Origin: Nomia melanderi | Taxonomy: Eukaryota > Arthropoda > Insecta > Hymenoptera > Halictidae | Length of the DNA: 64,000 nucleotides | Direction of reading: 5' to 3' | Assembly (NCBI RefSeq): GCF_051020985.1 | Contig: NC_135001.1 | Location: forward strand, 18,159,896 to 18,223,895 | Shown: one piece after another, positions 1 to 13,538 of the stretch | Layout of the letters: each line of letters opens with the position of its first letter | Position numbering within the stretch: the first letter of the stretch is position 1 | The notes under the pieces: model-generated | What the model was told of the DNA's origin: nothing | What the model saw: only the letters and a program-made list of their open reading frames with translations | Database searches by the model: none | Made by a program: the position numbers and the translations under genes

Positions 1-966
1 GTATGATATTATTCGGTATGCCATTAAAAAGTCAAAACACAGTTGACGAAAGAGTGTGCAAGAGAAATCGTTAGTACATTTTTGATACGTTCTAGCAGGA
101 AACGTTATTTTTTTGACATGACGTTCGAAGATAATGAAAAATAATAAATATATGTTCAGAAGCGTTTTAATTATTCTTCCATTTAAGGATTTTATGAATT
201 CTATCTCCGCAATATTCAGTATGAGGAAAAGAGGAACGAATAGAATTCAAACTATTTCCAAGTGATGAAGCGAAGTATTTTCTTAAATAAACTTTATTTA
301 ATTGCTCCAACTGCATGATTATTTAGTCGATTATATCAAGAGAAATAAGTATTTTTGAACAGATAAATTTCATTTTAACGAAACTCAGAGAGGCACAGAA
401 ACAGTATTAAAGAAAGATGTTATCGATTGTAAAAACAAGTAACAAATATTTTGAAATTTGAAATAAAGAAAATGATTGAAGAATTTGACGGCTTCTAAGA
501 ATGTTTTACAAAATTATGTTTTATAACGAATATTTTTAACCACCACGCATTGATTTTTTCATTTTATTTACAATGAAATTATACGAAAATGTATACGTAT
601 CTATGCATAGCTTACAGAAACAAATGTTTTATTTATCATTTTTTAAATAACTTTTTTCCCAAGATACCAATCACGCGTTCATGAAAATTCCACAGTTAAG
701 CGCAGCATAATAGTTACACGAGTTCACTGCCAAAATTCAGTTTCAATTTGGTCCACGCTGTATATGCCTCAAGGTATTTACAAGCAATGCGAATGATGTA
801 TTAAAGCCACAAACAGTTGAATTGAAAACGAATTCAAAATATGAGGTCCGATGCAAATTTGCAAAATTTTAATTCCTACACTAGTAATTCACTAGCAGTT
901 TAATAAGCGAAGAACAATATTCACGGATGTTATATAGGTATTACATATTCAGGAATAATCTGTTAA

Positions 967-1177
967 TACTAAAACTACCGAGCAGATAAACTGACTTTTC
1001 GAAATTCCTTTATAGAAACCCCCATAGTATCGAGACTTTAATTAATTCACTATTCAGTTATGCGTTATTGCTAAATCAATTTCTTTAATAAATTTTAAGA
1101 GGAACATCTGTTATCTTTTTAATAATTGCAAAAAGAAGAAATCATGGATCATTTCGACCCGCCTGGTAATTTTAGTG
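967..1177. mobile_element. MITE copy, CACTAAAACTACCGAGCAG family
   Basis: TTAA precedes it (963-966), followed by TACTAAAACTACCGAGCAG. The right end is CTGGTAATTTTAGTG followed by TTAG, one mismatch from the expected target site. Confidence 0.75.
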
Positions 1178-1779
1178 TTAGCGAATCATTTTAACCCCTT
1201 GCACTCGATTTATTTTCAATGTTCTAAGCTTGTATTTATTTTTAGGGAAACGAATTAAAGTAATTTACAACGGTAGAATTCAACGTTTTATATTTATTTT
1301 ACTTATTACTATTATAATACGATTTAATTTTTATAATCTTTTTAAGTGCGATACATTTTAAAACAATTCCCAACGTTCTATAACAAATTTTTATTATACA
1401 ATGCAAAGGAAATACTGAGTATAGAGAAAAATAATAAAAATAAATCTATTGTAACGAAGAAGCTTATATTTACACATATCGATATTTCGCACACATCAAA
1501 TGAGAGGATCAAGAGATACTGAGATTTTTGCGTTTCATTGCGATATAACGAGATACGGGAAACATTTCTGTCACAAATGTGCGTACGTCAAAGCGTTAAT
1601 AATTAATACAATGATCATAAATAATTTGTACTTTAATGAAGAGACAATATAGCCGTTTAAATGGCATTATATTTCATACATAATAGTACGAGACACAATT
1701 GAAAATTCAATTGAAATTTCACGTCGGCATACCCCGTATACTTTTCATGTTATTTTAATTGAAAAATGTATCACTGTTA

Positions 1780-2140
1780 TTGAAACACCCTCTACAACAT
1801 GCTCAGTCGCGGCGCGAAAGTATTGGACAGTCATTCGATTTACGCACCGAAATTAAGCCACGCTCGGGTTGCGGTGATCGTCCGGTGGACGGCTGTTTTT
1901 TACCTCTACTTTCAATCCTACCCAGACCAATGCGAAACGTCAGTGTGACGGTGGGAAGGGCGCGCCGTGGAATCGATGCAAGGTAATGTTAAGTAAGTAG
2001 AAACGGTTGAATTCCGAGGCACGGAAGGGCCGTGTGTGAAACAGTGGAGGTGCGGGACAGGATAAACGAGCCAGATTCAGATTGATGCAGGATGCATGAA
2101 GCTGATTTCGAATGAACGGACTAGCACTGCTGGACAAAGA
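1780..2140 (+). other. GC-richer island with open frames; possible exon or promoter
   Basis: Clearly richer in G, C and CpG than its AT-rich surroundings. Two overlapping plus-strand frames are open. One starts with ATG at 1799 and contains a hydrophobic stretch (VAVIVRWTAVFYLYF) before a stop. The other runs to a GTAATG donor-like site at 1983. A first exon, a 5' UTR or a regulatory element are all possible; no family match was recognised. Confidence 0.3.
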
Positions 2141-4095
2141 GATAATGGGCGAAGAAAAAAATGTTCGGTTAACGATTGTAGATTACCCCAGAAACGCGGG
2201 ATTTGAGAATTTCACGATTTCCGGTAAATTAGTTTGCCACGGGAATAACCGATTTTTCGGGATTAATTGGTTTATAAGGGAGCGACCCTGAGAATCAACG
2301 CTGGAAATACCGAGCAATTGGAATTACTTGTTTCGAATCTTCTATAAAAATTGGAACAATACGTTTCTTGAGATTCGAAGGATCTCCTAGATTATTATTT
2401 ATAAAAGAATTACCTTTCGATTCATTCGATTAGTAAAAAATATCCTTCGAATTTACTAATTAAATTCGAAATTTATTGGTAAAAAGGAATTAACTGTAAA
2501 TTCATTTAATTAGAAAAAAGAATTTTTATATATTATCTTCTAATCTTGTATACATACATTAACAGTAAAGTGATTAGTTACCAACATTTGGACACATTAC
2601 TTATTACTTAATAGTACTTGACACATAATGCAAGATTTTCGGAATGGACAGAACTTAATTGTAATGAACTCAGCAGGTTAATTTGTCTGAAAAACTTAAT
2701 ATCAAATTTAATGTAACAGTTGCTGTCTTGTACCCGTACAAATACGAAAATTTCGTTTAAAATCTTTCGCGAAAACGCCTTCATAATTTAAATACTTGCA
2801 AAATAAAAATTCTTCTAAATAATAAAACAAGAGAGAAGTTCGAGACTCTCGCTCTTCTTGTATACAGTCATCAAATCACTATTAAATGTTAAAGCCTGAA
2901 ATATCTCGAATAAACGAAGAATGTGTTTTATCGGTGAATAACAGTTGCTTGAAAAAAGTGAGAAAATATTACACTTTAAAATGTAACAACAAAAATGAAG
3001 GAGTATTCATCAGATAAAACTAATGAACGAAGACACAACAGAAAATGGAAATCCGATAAGTACAGGAGCGTCCATATTTTAATGCGATAATGTGCGAATA
3101 TTGTAGAAAGTATAAAAGATTATTTTCAAACAAATGTATTGATATTTCGCAGTGACCATCAAGTTTGCTGAATTTAAATATTAATACAAATATTCAAGAG
3201 GATTAGTTAGTAATCTTTATGGGCGTGGAAAATAATTTCTCTACGTGGAAGAATCGGAAACAATAATTAATGAGAAATGGAATGCAATTAGACTAAAGTT
3301 TCTATAAATCAACATCTAAGAAGAAATTAGAATTTATAACAAAGCGATGGCGGTTTTTGAAACTAAAATAAAATACTTCGAATGAAATTGAAAATGTTTT
3401 CAACTTATCTTATTGGCAGACGATGCGACATCATGTTTATCTTCTGCTTCATGGTTCATTGTCAATATTGAAATCCTTGGATTGAATACTTTCTCTCTGA
3501 GTTTCAGCTGCCACAGTTGCAGATATTTTCATTTTATACTCACAAAAAGTATATCAGAAAATTCCAATTGACAAAACTCTTCACCGTATATAACTATAGC
3601 AATTTTTTTGACATAAAATGATTTTTGCTTTACTTTAAGATTATTTAAGAATTATAATCAGTTACTTGCACGACCGAATAAAAATAATTTTATTTAAGTA
3701 ATGCTCAATTGTACCGAAATTGTCATAATACATGCTTATTGTCAGTTTAATTTCGATTGATACAACTGTGATTTTGTGAAATTTCTTTTTCCACTGCTTG
3801 GAAATTCATCATTTTATCACTCAAGTGTAGATAGGAAAACAATAAAACTTTCCAATTAAACCTAGTAAATCATGGCAGAGCAAGCCCATCGAAATCAATA
3901 GTGCTAGTTCAAATACATACTGTATGTATATAAGTCTGTTATTGGGAAAAAGTCTGAATCCGTGGAAATTCTGGAATCACATACCTCGCATGCTCTTTCA
4001 TTCCGAATTGATTTCGTTTTAATCCATACCGAAAGCGATTTTACGAATATAAAGATCTCTCGATGAAATGAGTGCATGGCTATCCTGGAAATGAA

Positions 4096-4485
4096 CGGTA
4101 GAGCAATTAACACACGCTCAAATAGATGCAATACGATAATCTGGTCGAATTCAGATTGACGTTTAAACAATCATTTATTTGTATTTGTCCGGTATAATTA
4201 AAATAAGGTACAAACTTAACTATTTCATTTTCACCTGAATATTACGAATAAAATGTGTGCAACATTTTCTAATATCGGAGACGAACAAATCGGTAGATCA
4301 ATTAACACACGCTCAAATGGATGCAATACGATAATCTGGTCGAACTCAGATTGACGTTTAAACAATCATTTATTTGTATTTGTCCGGTATAATTAAAATA
4401 AGGTACAAACTTAACTATTTCATTTTCACCTGAGCATTACGAATAAAATATGTGCAACATTTTCTAACATTAGAGACGAACAAAA
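4096..4485. repeat. 195-bp direct tandem duplication
   Basis: Two adjacent units, 4096-4290 and 4291-4485, differ at only a few positions. Each starts CGGTAGA.CAATTAACACAC and contains CAGATTGACGTTTAAACAAT and GGTACAAACTTAACTATTTC. High identity implies a recent duplication. It could be a two-unit satellite or a local copy. Confidence 0.92.
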
Positions 4486-5709
4486 TGAACGTTATTAATG
4501 TATTTAGTAATTTTTGAAAGTTTATTTAAATCATTTTTTTAATTTACTTATAAATTACGATTTTTCAATAAATCAGAAAGGTATTTAAATAAATAATTAT
4601 TAATTCTATTTTTTTTATTAAAACCAATATGTAAATTTTTTATGAATTGGAGTTTGATTCTCATTCCTATGTTTGAAAACATAGAACATATTGGAGTAAG
4701 AAAATTTTTTAGAATTTTTTAAAACCTTGCTGACCGATAATTTTGCCCAAAAATTATTAATTGTATACTTCAATGTGAGTACTTTTTTATATAGAATATA
4801 TTAAAGTGATTAAAACAATTTAATTTAACGAGTAAAATATAAAACACTTCTGTAAAGGCCTATATCGCCTTCAGTTAAAAATAAATAAAATACAAACACA
4901 ACATAATTGGTAAACGGCTCGAGTTGAGGAAATACGAATTAACCCGTGACCGGTCAGCAAAATATTAAAATGAGACAGGAGTGTTCGAAGTACGAACTTT
5001 AGATTGAAATAAAAGTGAACTAAAATAATATCAATTTTCAATTTAATAATAAGTTTAATGTAGACAATATTAATTATAGTTAATACTTGGCGTAATTATT
5101 ATCATTGTCATTGCGATCATAATTTAATTATTACTGTTTAGAACTAAATCTATTTTTTGCCTAATACCTTTACACTGTGTTCTACAATGTGAAACTGTTT
5201 CTTTAGTAAACACAGGGTTACAAATTTTGTTCGTTTTGCATAAACTGTTCTACACTTTAAGTAAACTTCCTCAGTTTAAAAAATACCAACTAAAATAGCA
5301 CACAACTATACTAGAGATGCATTCATAGTATTTTTCACGATAAAGACTACAGACCGCACATTTACGGAACGAAATAACCATTCCATATTTAGATTATTTT
5401 GATAAAAGTAGTTGCTTCAAGCTCGGCTAGATATTGCAGGATAAAGTTAATTACGTTTGTAATTAGAAGTGAACTACTTTATATACTTACAGATTATGAG
5501 TCTAAATAACCAATGTTTAAACATTACTACCGCTTCCTAATTATAATAACATATAGAATATACAATAGATCATGTATATATTCATTCATTTTTATATATT
5601 TTTGTATATGAAAATTAAGGATAATTACGTTACAGTGAAATTCGTCAACAATTCTTATTAAATTTCAATTTATGTGTTGCCATAAAACGTTTTCAAGATA
5701 TTTAACCAA

Positions 5710-5960
5710 TTAACTGCATTTGACGAGTATACGCGTCATCTTAATCATCTCGAAACTCGAAATGATACTAATTTTGTTCGCGAATTATTCATTCTTTTCG
5801 ATATACATGTAATTCTTCTTCGTTTTACTTTAGTTCTTCGTTGGAACATGTTATAAGTACATTTGCCCTACGTTCGACAGGTATATACTTTGTTGTTAAA
5901 TTTTATTCTGCTCACAATGAGAGAGTTTTCAAGCTAAATTCCACAAATAATAGGTTAATC
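5710..5960. repeat. dispersed repeat with TTTGACGAGTAYACGCG, copy 1
   Basis: Starts with TTAA at 5710-5713, then CTGCATTTGACGAGTATACG, and runs through a TTTACTTTAGTTCTTCGTT block to AAGCTAAATTCCACAA. The same order recurs at 25176-25425 and in part at 8147-8320 and 9571-9797. The ends are uncertain. Confidence 0.6.
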
Positions 5961-6428
5961 ACGTTTAGTTTACACTGATTTCATTTTACCACTTTCTCAG
6001 TTTTACCATCTTTTCTTGAAACTACGTCTTCATCCCTTATATAAACGATATTTACGATTATTGTCTGATTTTTCCTCTAGTCACCAGCTCGATATTTCGA
6101 AAATATTTAACCGCCGTTAATCAAACCACGGTCTTCGACGCCCCTTTTCAATCTTTTTATACGGGGTTGTCGCCAAGGAATTTCCTCGTTAGTGAGCGTG
6201 TCAATTATAACTGATTTCTGGAGCGGTATAAAGGAACTCAAGTGGAAATTGACTTCCTGTGGACCTTTTTTGGTGACTTTGGTATAACTTCTGAAAACAC
6301 GATTGCCGCTATCATTACGTTATTCTGTTTCCATTACTTCCTTCAGTTCCTTCGCAGCTAGTATGTATCTTAATATTTTTATAGTTCGTTCATATGTTGT
6401 TAATTTTTCATACGAATGTTTGAATTAA

Positions 6429-6590
6429 CCCTTTACACTCGCGAGCGGACTCACAGAAACATTAAAATAGAATAATTCTATCCCTTGGTTTCTATATTAT
6501 TTATATTAACGTTAGTTATAAAAGCTACCATTGATATTTCATTAGAAAATGAAGAATGTATCCAGCGAAACAATTGTCGAGTGCAAAGGG
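6429..6590. mobile_element. TTAA-flanked MITE, CCCTTTRCACTCG family, short copy
   Basis: A 162-bp element flanked by TTAA at 6425-6428 and 6591-6594. The 13-bp ends match with one difference (CCCTTTACACTCG against CCCTTTGCACTCG). The interior shares TACCATTGATATTTCAT with the copy at 20032-20272, so they belong to one family. Confidence 0.82.
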
Positions 6591-7689
6591 TTAATATACA
6601 TGTTCTCCTGTTTCATGTCTAATTGTAATATCTGACTGATCATTTGGCATCGTTTTGCTTGTAATTATAATACATTCTCGTTTCAGAATAAATATATTTT
6701 TTAGTAGATTCACGTCTGTAAATTCATGTGTTGTAATACGTTTCTTAAGAAGTTTATGCATAGGTTCAAGCTGCTGGTATCTGCATTTTATCACGTTGTT
6801 TCTAGGTATTGTGGCCGAGCATCATCCTATTACATGGTCTATGCTTTCTGAATGTTTATAACGCTACCTCCATTTATTCGTTGACGTTCTTTTATTCTGT
6901 TTATATGTCATTCTGTTGTATTATGTTATTTTATTATGTTTATTTCACCCGGAAGTTGACCTTCTAAATTATTTCTGTCGTCATTGGAAACAGAGAAAAA
7001 TGATCTAAAGAAGTCTAGATGGTTTCAGGCTATGCATTTGGCAATGACGAAGTATATCCTTACAAAATCATTTCGAACGTTATTCAAAGTCATACAGAGT
7101 TTTAATGGTACCTAATCTTGTGAGACGAATGCTTGAGTTCTCATCCAATATCCGAAGCAAGAAAAGATAGTTAAATCTGTATACGTATAATGAAACTTGT
7201 ATAGAGGGTGAAAGAATAAGTGTTAACTTTTAATTAAAATCTAAAATATAATTAAAATCATCTTCCCTAATTCACTTTCAAATGACAGGTTCAAATGGAA
7301 GGTAGTTTAATTTTGATGGATTTAGCGTTCTCTTCTCGAAAATATATCAAGTAAATGTCTCTTCATCAGCACTTTTGTTCCATACAATTAAAAAAATAAT
7401 TAAACCGAGATCTGCTGTGGTTTTTGAGGAAACAGTTAACATTTTCTTCTCCCTACCTTGCACTACTGAACGATTGTAGAGCCAATTTTATTGTGAATGA
7501 AAATTATAATCTGCAAGAACAAATAATAATTATTTTCAGAATTCAAGATTAATATGCTTCAAAATCACTGAAAATTTAAATTTGACGCGATGGACGATAT
7601 ATTCATTGTTATTTCTGTGAATTACAATAAAATTATAAAATACAAGGGATAATGAGAATATCGATGTATGCTAGGTTCAATATTAATCT

Positions 7690-7830
7690 TTAACCAATGC
7701 AAAACCAATATATTTTGGCAGTGGTAGAGAACCAACACAAAGCCGTTACAGAACTGATATAGAACCAACATACAGAACCAATATGATAACAGTTGTGCAG
7801 AACCACAACCGGAACCAATACAAACCAAAG
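7690..7830. repeat. degenerate AGAACCAAYA minisatellite
   Basis: About eight loose copies of GAACCAACA/GAACCAATA, separated by 5-20 bases. Spacing is irregular, which suggests an old minisatellite. Confidence 0.5.
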
Positions 7831-8146
7831 CCTTTTTCACTCGTAAGTGGCACAGTCTTCAACACAAAAGTGGTCAAAGTTTCAAAACAAGGGTTGGTCA
7901 ACTTCTGAATTTAAAAAAAAGAATTAATTTAGTGAAGTAAATTTAAATTCTGTAAAATTAAGTATTGAATTTTCAAAAATATCTATAAAATTTGAGTAAC
8001 ATAATTATTTTTAAAAAGTTCGTTTTGTTAGATAATGTAAGAAATTCAAACATTTTCATGCATAGAGTGTCTCTATTTAATAAAATAACAAGCGTTTACT
8101 ATTATAACGCAGAAAATTCTTCTTAACTGGTCAACTACATTTACCT

Positions 8147-8320
8147 TAATTCTTTCAATGATCAATCATCTATTTTTCTAAATAAACGTGTATTTCTTCA
8201 TTTTGCTTTAGCTCTTCATCAAAACACATAAGTGTGTTTGCCCTGCATTTGACGAATACAACGGTTTGATTTTATTGCACATAGAATAAGAGATTTTCGA
8301 CAGTTAACAGTTAACAGTTT
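8147..8320. repeat. dispersed repeat with TTTGACGAGTAYACGCG, partial copy
   Basis: Shares TAATTCTTTCAATGAT, TTCATTTTGCTTTAGCTCTT and GCATTTGACGAATACAACGG with the copies at 5710 and 25176. It is diverged and lacks the left end. Confidence 0.45.
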
Positions 8321-8399
8321 AATCTACAAGTACACCTAGAGTAGAGTGCCCTAAAGTATCTCACTGAAAATCTACCAAACTGTACATCAATCAAAGCGT

Positions 8400-9384
8400 A
8401 AGTCTACACGCTGATTCAGTTCTTCGAGTCGTTTTAAACCCGAAACCGATAGCACGCTCGCCTTCGTACCTACATACGGATATATTATGTACATACGACA
8501 GATTATGCTTCCATTAGTACGGCACAGAAGCAAGACAGACGCTCGCTCTGTCGGATCTCATCTTTAATGCTTTAGAAATCCTCCGCTACGTCCTGCAATT
8601 CGATTTCCATGTACGTACGTCCATTTCCGACGAAAGTAAGGCTATTAGACGTCAATCAGATCAGTACGCCTGTGCCTAGACAACTTCTCATCATTCCGCT
8701 GTACGTCATCTTCCATCTGTCCTATTGCTCGCACCTGTGTAACGCGATCACATGGGATTAGCCGGTCGAAAACACGTAGTGCGTTACAGTTGAAATCATA
8801 AGATCAAAGAGTAAGTGTGTAAAGTGAAGCGTATGGGCATCTCCTCGATATAGCGAGGAAAAACGAGCGTGTGTGCGAGAGTGGCTGGAGGGGGGAAAGC
8901 GGCGATAGAGTACGAGTGGGAGGGCATCGATAGACTGACCGGGTGGCTTTGACCCGCCAATTCAGCATCACCCATACGGGCACTCAACCGCAAATCGAGT
9001 TCCGGCCGTAGGGCGGAATAAAATCGACCTCATCCCCCTTCGAGCAACCCTTCCCTTACGACCTCCCCACACACCCCGTCGCCTCCCTGTCCTCTTCGTC
9101 TTTCCTGGTGTCCGTGTTACCTGCGGGCCGATTCGTATGTAGGCGAGCCCAGTAAGGCATTACTCGCGAGGGACGCGTTTATTCGACGCTCGGGGAGAGA
9201 AAGGAAGCTGGAGAGGTCAATTGGGGAGAAAGTCAGGTTGGCTTTAATGGGCACGGTCGAATGGAAAGGACCGATCGCGAGATATACAGTTGCCGATACA
9301 TGTCTGCGGTTTCACTTCTGGCAAATCTGACGAGAAAATAAGGTTTCCTTGACACGATTTACTTCGCTCGGCTCTCTTGTATAT

Positions 9385-9419
<35 letters not shown>

Positions 9420-9500
9420 TGTTTTGGCTCGCTTCTCTGAGGCGAAGTTAGCGGACGGGGCACGTTCAAGGGTAACCGGAGTTAGGTCTGGGATAGGTCT
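8400..9500. promoter_or_regulatory. GC-richer, CpG-containing island; candidate promoter or enhancer
   Basis: The most GC-rich kilobase of the left third, with many CpG dinucleotides and a (GT)16 tract. No long open frame reads like protein. It lies about 4-5 kb upstream of the first recognised DIP-like exon, so an internal promoter, a non-coding exon or an enhancer is possible. Composition is the only evidence. Confidence 0.3.
9386..9417. repeat. (GT)n microsatellite
   Basis: Sixteen uninterrupted GT units inside a GC-richer island. Confidence 0.98.
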
Positions 9501-9597
9501 GGGTGAAATGTTATCTGATGATTAACATGTAGTTGATTCGATTACAAATTGTTCTTCGGAATAGGGAGCCAATTAATTGGGTTTGACGAGTATACAC

Positions 9598-9797
9598 GTT
9601 ATCTTAAAGCTTGAAACGATACTAATTCCTCCAACGATGAATTTTTATATAATAATATATAAGTATAACAATATATGTGGACATGTTATGTATAAATGTT
9701 ATCTTAAAGCTTGAAATGATACTAATCCTTCCAACGATGAATTTTTATATAATTAATATAAGTATAACAATATATCTTGTGGACATGTTATGTCGAA
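9598..9797. repeat. 100-bp tandem duplication within a dispersed repeat
   Basis: Two units (9598-9697 and 9698-9797), each starting GTTATCTTAAAGCTTGAAA and ending with GTGGACATGTTATGT. The first continues leftward into TTTGACGAGTATACACG, showing that the duplication arose inside a copy of the dispersed repeat above. Confidence 0.8.
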
Positions 9798-12700
9798 TTC
9801 GAATGACAGTGAATTGATTAGCAGTGAATCCATTACTTTTAATCTCATCAAAAATTATTTAGACAAAAGAGTGGATGGTTCCAAAAATTTTTCATACATC
9901 ATACTTCGTTTTTTATCGTATACCTTTTCATCGTATCTAACTTAGAAGAAAATATGCACGAAGGAACGATTCATGCTATCTTTTGCTCAGCAATGCTTTA
10001 TTAATTAACGTAATGAGTACAATCAAGATAGAATAACTAATTAATAAGAAAATGAGGTATAACGAAGAGTGAACGAAACAACGCCAAAAGGTTCTGCGTA
10101 CACGACGATATGAAGTAATTAATAAAGGCAATAATACTTCATGTAAACAATATTGTGTTTTTAATCGTTTCATATCACCTTTATTTTATTCCTTTAAACG
10201 TCTCTTTATTCCTGTTTATAACTGTTAAGTTCTTCATTCAATGTTTAAATAAACGCTTTAAGCTGTAGTACTTTGAATTAATGATTAATTGTATTATACT
10301 AAATAACTTAATAACTCATTCATTACAAATCTGATGTATAACGGTCATTTCAAGTGCTTAGTAATTATGTAAATTAGTATATCCTGTGACTCTCACTAGT
10401 GCGTGGAATCTTATTTGAACGTGATATTCGTGATATGAATTTCAAATTGAATTTATGAGAAAATAAACAAAACTCTTACCCTTCTTTCTGTCACGCACAA
10501 TTCATGAAAAATACTACATAAACATTGCAGTATTAACATTCCTTTGCAACTAACGCAAGAAGAGTGAAAATCATAAATGTGGTGTTTCTAAACATTTTCT
10601 TAAACTATTCTAAGTATCTGTATTTATTTTATATTATACAACAAAAATGATTACCAACTATTATTTACCTATCACAACACGCTTTAATATATTACTACTC
10701 TCGTTTAATATCATTTTACAAGTTGTCAAAAAGCCTCTAAATTTTCTACAATTCAACATTTCTATTCACTGAATATATTGATAAATTTTCATAGAAAAAT
10801 CCAATTTTTAAACACACTGTACAGAGAGTAGAATAGAATAATAGAATTAAAAGAAACGCATTACAATTCTGTAGACTAGTGTCGCTTTACGATATCGTTA
10901 CTTCCGTTATGACATACGTCTTTCGTCTCTTTACACACGTAACTTCACCAACTGTCAGATTGTATGCCCAATGAATTTCACCTGCCTCGTGCTCGTGTCT
11001 GTACCACGCAAACGAATGCGCATACGATATACTAAAATTTATGGATGACCAGATATACCTACGTACTTACCGCCGGCAGTGTTGAGCGTAACTTCGAAAC
11101 GTTATTGTTGCGTTAAGGGTTACGACAATCTTGTATTGTAATGTGCATACGAATAAGAGAGGAATATTCACTGATTTCTCAGTACGAAGTAAAATATAGA
11201 TGAATTCCCCTAGATTTCATACTGTTTTACTTTGACATGGTGTATATGATTATACCAATGAAAAATATGTTAATAACAATTATAGAACGACGGGTGCCTT
11301 TTGATATTTAATCGAATGAAGATTTATTTATTCTGTGTGTAGGTAGTTTTTACACTTAACATAATTTACATCGTGGAATAGACTGTTTTGGTAAAACTTT
11401 AAAGGAGAATAGAAAAGCGTATAGAAGAAGGAAATAAAATATAACCTAAATATAATCTATTATATCCCATAATTTTAAATATAGATGAAATGCAAATCTG
11501 TATTTCAAATAATAAATTATTATATATTTATTATATAAATATAATATATTTATTGTGTATATATATACTATATCATATAATGTGCGGTTATTTTTCAATT
11601 CAACAATTATACAAGGTGCATTCGAACGACATGCTAAGCGGATGAAAAATGATATCTTATGAAAAAACTAGGAAAATATATAAAATAAAATTTGTTCATT
11701 CGGCGTTTAGTTTCGAAGAAAATCGAATGTGAAACTTCACTATATACCTGCAGTTACAACTACTTGCGATTTTCGACGCGATATACAGCATTTACCCAGT
11801 TTATAAATAATATCTACACGATATTTAATAATGAGAGACATACTAAATTCTATCTCTTTCTATTAAATTCTAGAAAAATGAAAATTTATACAGCAGTAGT
11901 TACATGTTGTGAGTGAAAAGAATAAAATATATTTAATTTCAAAATATTAGTAAAATCCATAGTGACATATAATTACTTTAAACCCAACGGCAAATGCTTT
12001 TGCATGAAACATAATTTATAACACGTTAAAATGAAGGTGGTAATTACAACTAATAAATCTGTATTCTGTATGGCTGAAATTATAACTTACGAGACAAAAG
12101 AAACCCGCATAATACGAAACTTGCTCGCTGAAGTGAGGACTTCGGAGACATTGTAGGAATGCCTCAGACTTTTATAAATGTGTTCCTTATCCTTAATTCG
12201 AAAAAGGCCGACAATGGAATGAGAATAATGGTAATTTGTGAGGGACTTACCTATCACATTGAATGACACGTACATTCAAAGAAGTCCGAACGAATATTTC
12301 CATTTCTTTTGGCATCAATATCAAAAAGGATGGTTATTTTCCATTTATACATGTAAAAGATATTCTTTAATCAGCTAATTATTTTAACTGTCCAAGACGT
12401 ACGTATTTTAATCAGTAAATATATGTCAGTAATCATTTAATCAGAAAATAGGAAAAAAATAAGAAAAATTGAACAACCTGAGAAAACACTATTTTGCATT
12501 TGCATACGAATCTGTTATCTCTGTTAACATTTTTAAGATTCGAAGGAACGTACTTTCTCTTATTATGATGAAATCATCAGTTTCAAGATTTATTACAATC
12601 TTACTTAGAAATAAAGAAATGTATGAAATGGAATTTCTTCTAAGTAATAGAGTAACAACATTTTTAAATAAAAAATCTTACACTTCATAAGAGCGAATAA

Positions 12701-12840
12701 TAATTAATAAATCAGTTTTTATGTGAAAATTGGAAATAAATGATAACTTTCTTAGAAGCTAGGGCAGTGAGCAGCGCGAGAGGTCAAGTGGAAGATTTTC
12801 ACCCTTGGAATATGGAGTCAATTTGTTAGTTAGGTGCGCG

Positions 12841-12975
12841 ACGAATCCAATGCGAAATTAGGGAGCCGCTAGGATTATAGACAACGAGGACGAATCCAAT
12901 GTGAAATTGGGGAGCCTCTAGGAATCGAGTCACGCGCGGAAGAACCTGATGCGAAATCAGGGAGCTGCAGAAGGT
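12841..12975. repeat. degenerate tandem repeat, about 49 bp, three units
   Basis: Units start at 12841, 12890 and 12940 with the consensus GAAYCYRATGYGAAATYRGG then GAGC. The segment is GC-richer than its surroundings. Confidence 0.75.
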
Positions 12976-13153
12976 TAACCCTTAGCACTCCAGGTTGTTT
13001 TGTAATCGATCAGCAACTGCAACTAATTTTTATGGTATTCCTAGCGAAAATTACAAATATAACATTTCTTTGATCTTTTATTTTCCTTCTTAGCACAAAG
13101 ATTGGATGTGTTGAAAATCGAATAATTTTAGGGTAGTTTCTTCAAGATTCATT

Positions 13154-13538
13154 AAAATATTTAATATTATAACTGGTGCAATATTGGAGCCTACAGAGTT
13201 CAGAGTTTAATGCATACTTTCATATTTTTTCATATGTTTGAAAATATAACTGAACATAGGGAATGTTATGAAAAGAGAAGAATATTTATTACTTTTTGGG
13301 TGACATGAAAAAATAGTGTTTTCCTGTTTATAAAACAAATATTTAAAATATTTAATATTATAACTGGTGGAATAGTGGAGCCCATAGAGTTCAAAGGGCT
13401 AATGCATACTTTCATATTTTTTCATATGTTCGAAAATATAACTTAACATAGAGAATGTTATGAAAAGAGAAGAATATTTATTACTTTTTGGGTGACATGA
13501 AAAAATACAGTGTTTTCCTGTTTATAAAACAAATATTT
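13154..13538. repeat. 191-bp tandem duplication upstream of DIP-like exon a
   Basis: Units at 13154-13344 and 13345-13538, plus the start of a third at 13539. Each begins AAAATATTTAATATTATAAC and contains GAATATTTATTACTTTTTGG and GTGTTTTCCTGTTTATAAAA. They end about 120 bp before the exon at 13673. Confidence 0.88.

Noticed and set aside
4720..4967. Inverted TTGCTGACCG/CGGTCAGCAA pair about 240 bp apart
   Set aside because: The ten-base match could be a very old MITE, but there is no target-site duplication and no second copy in the window.
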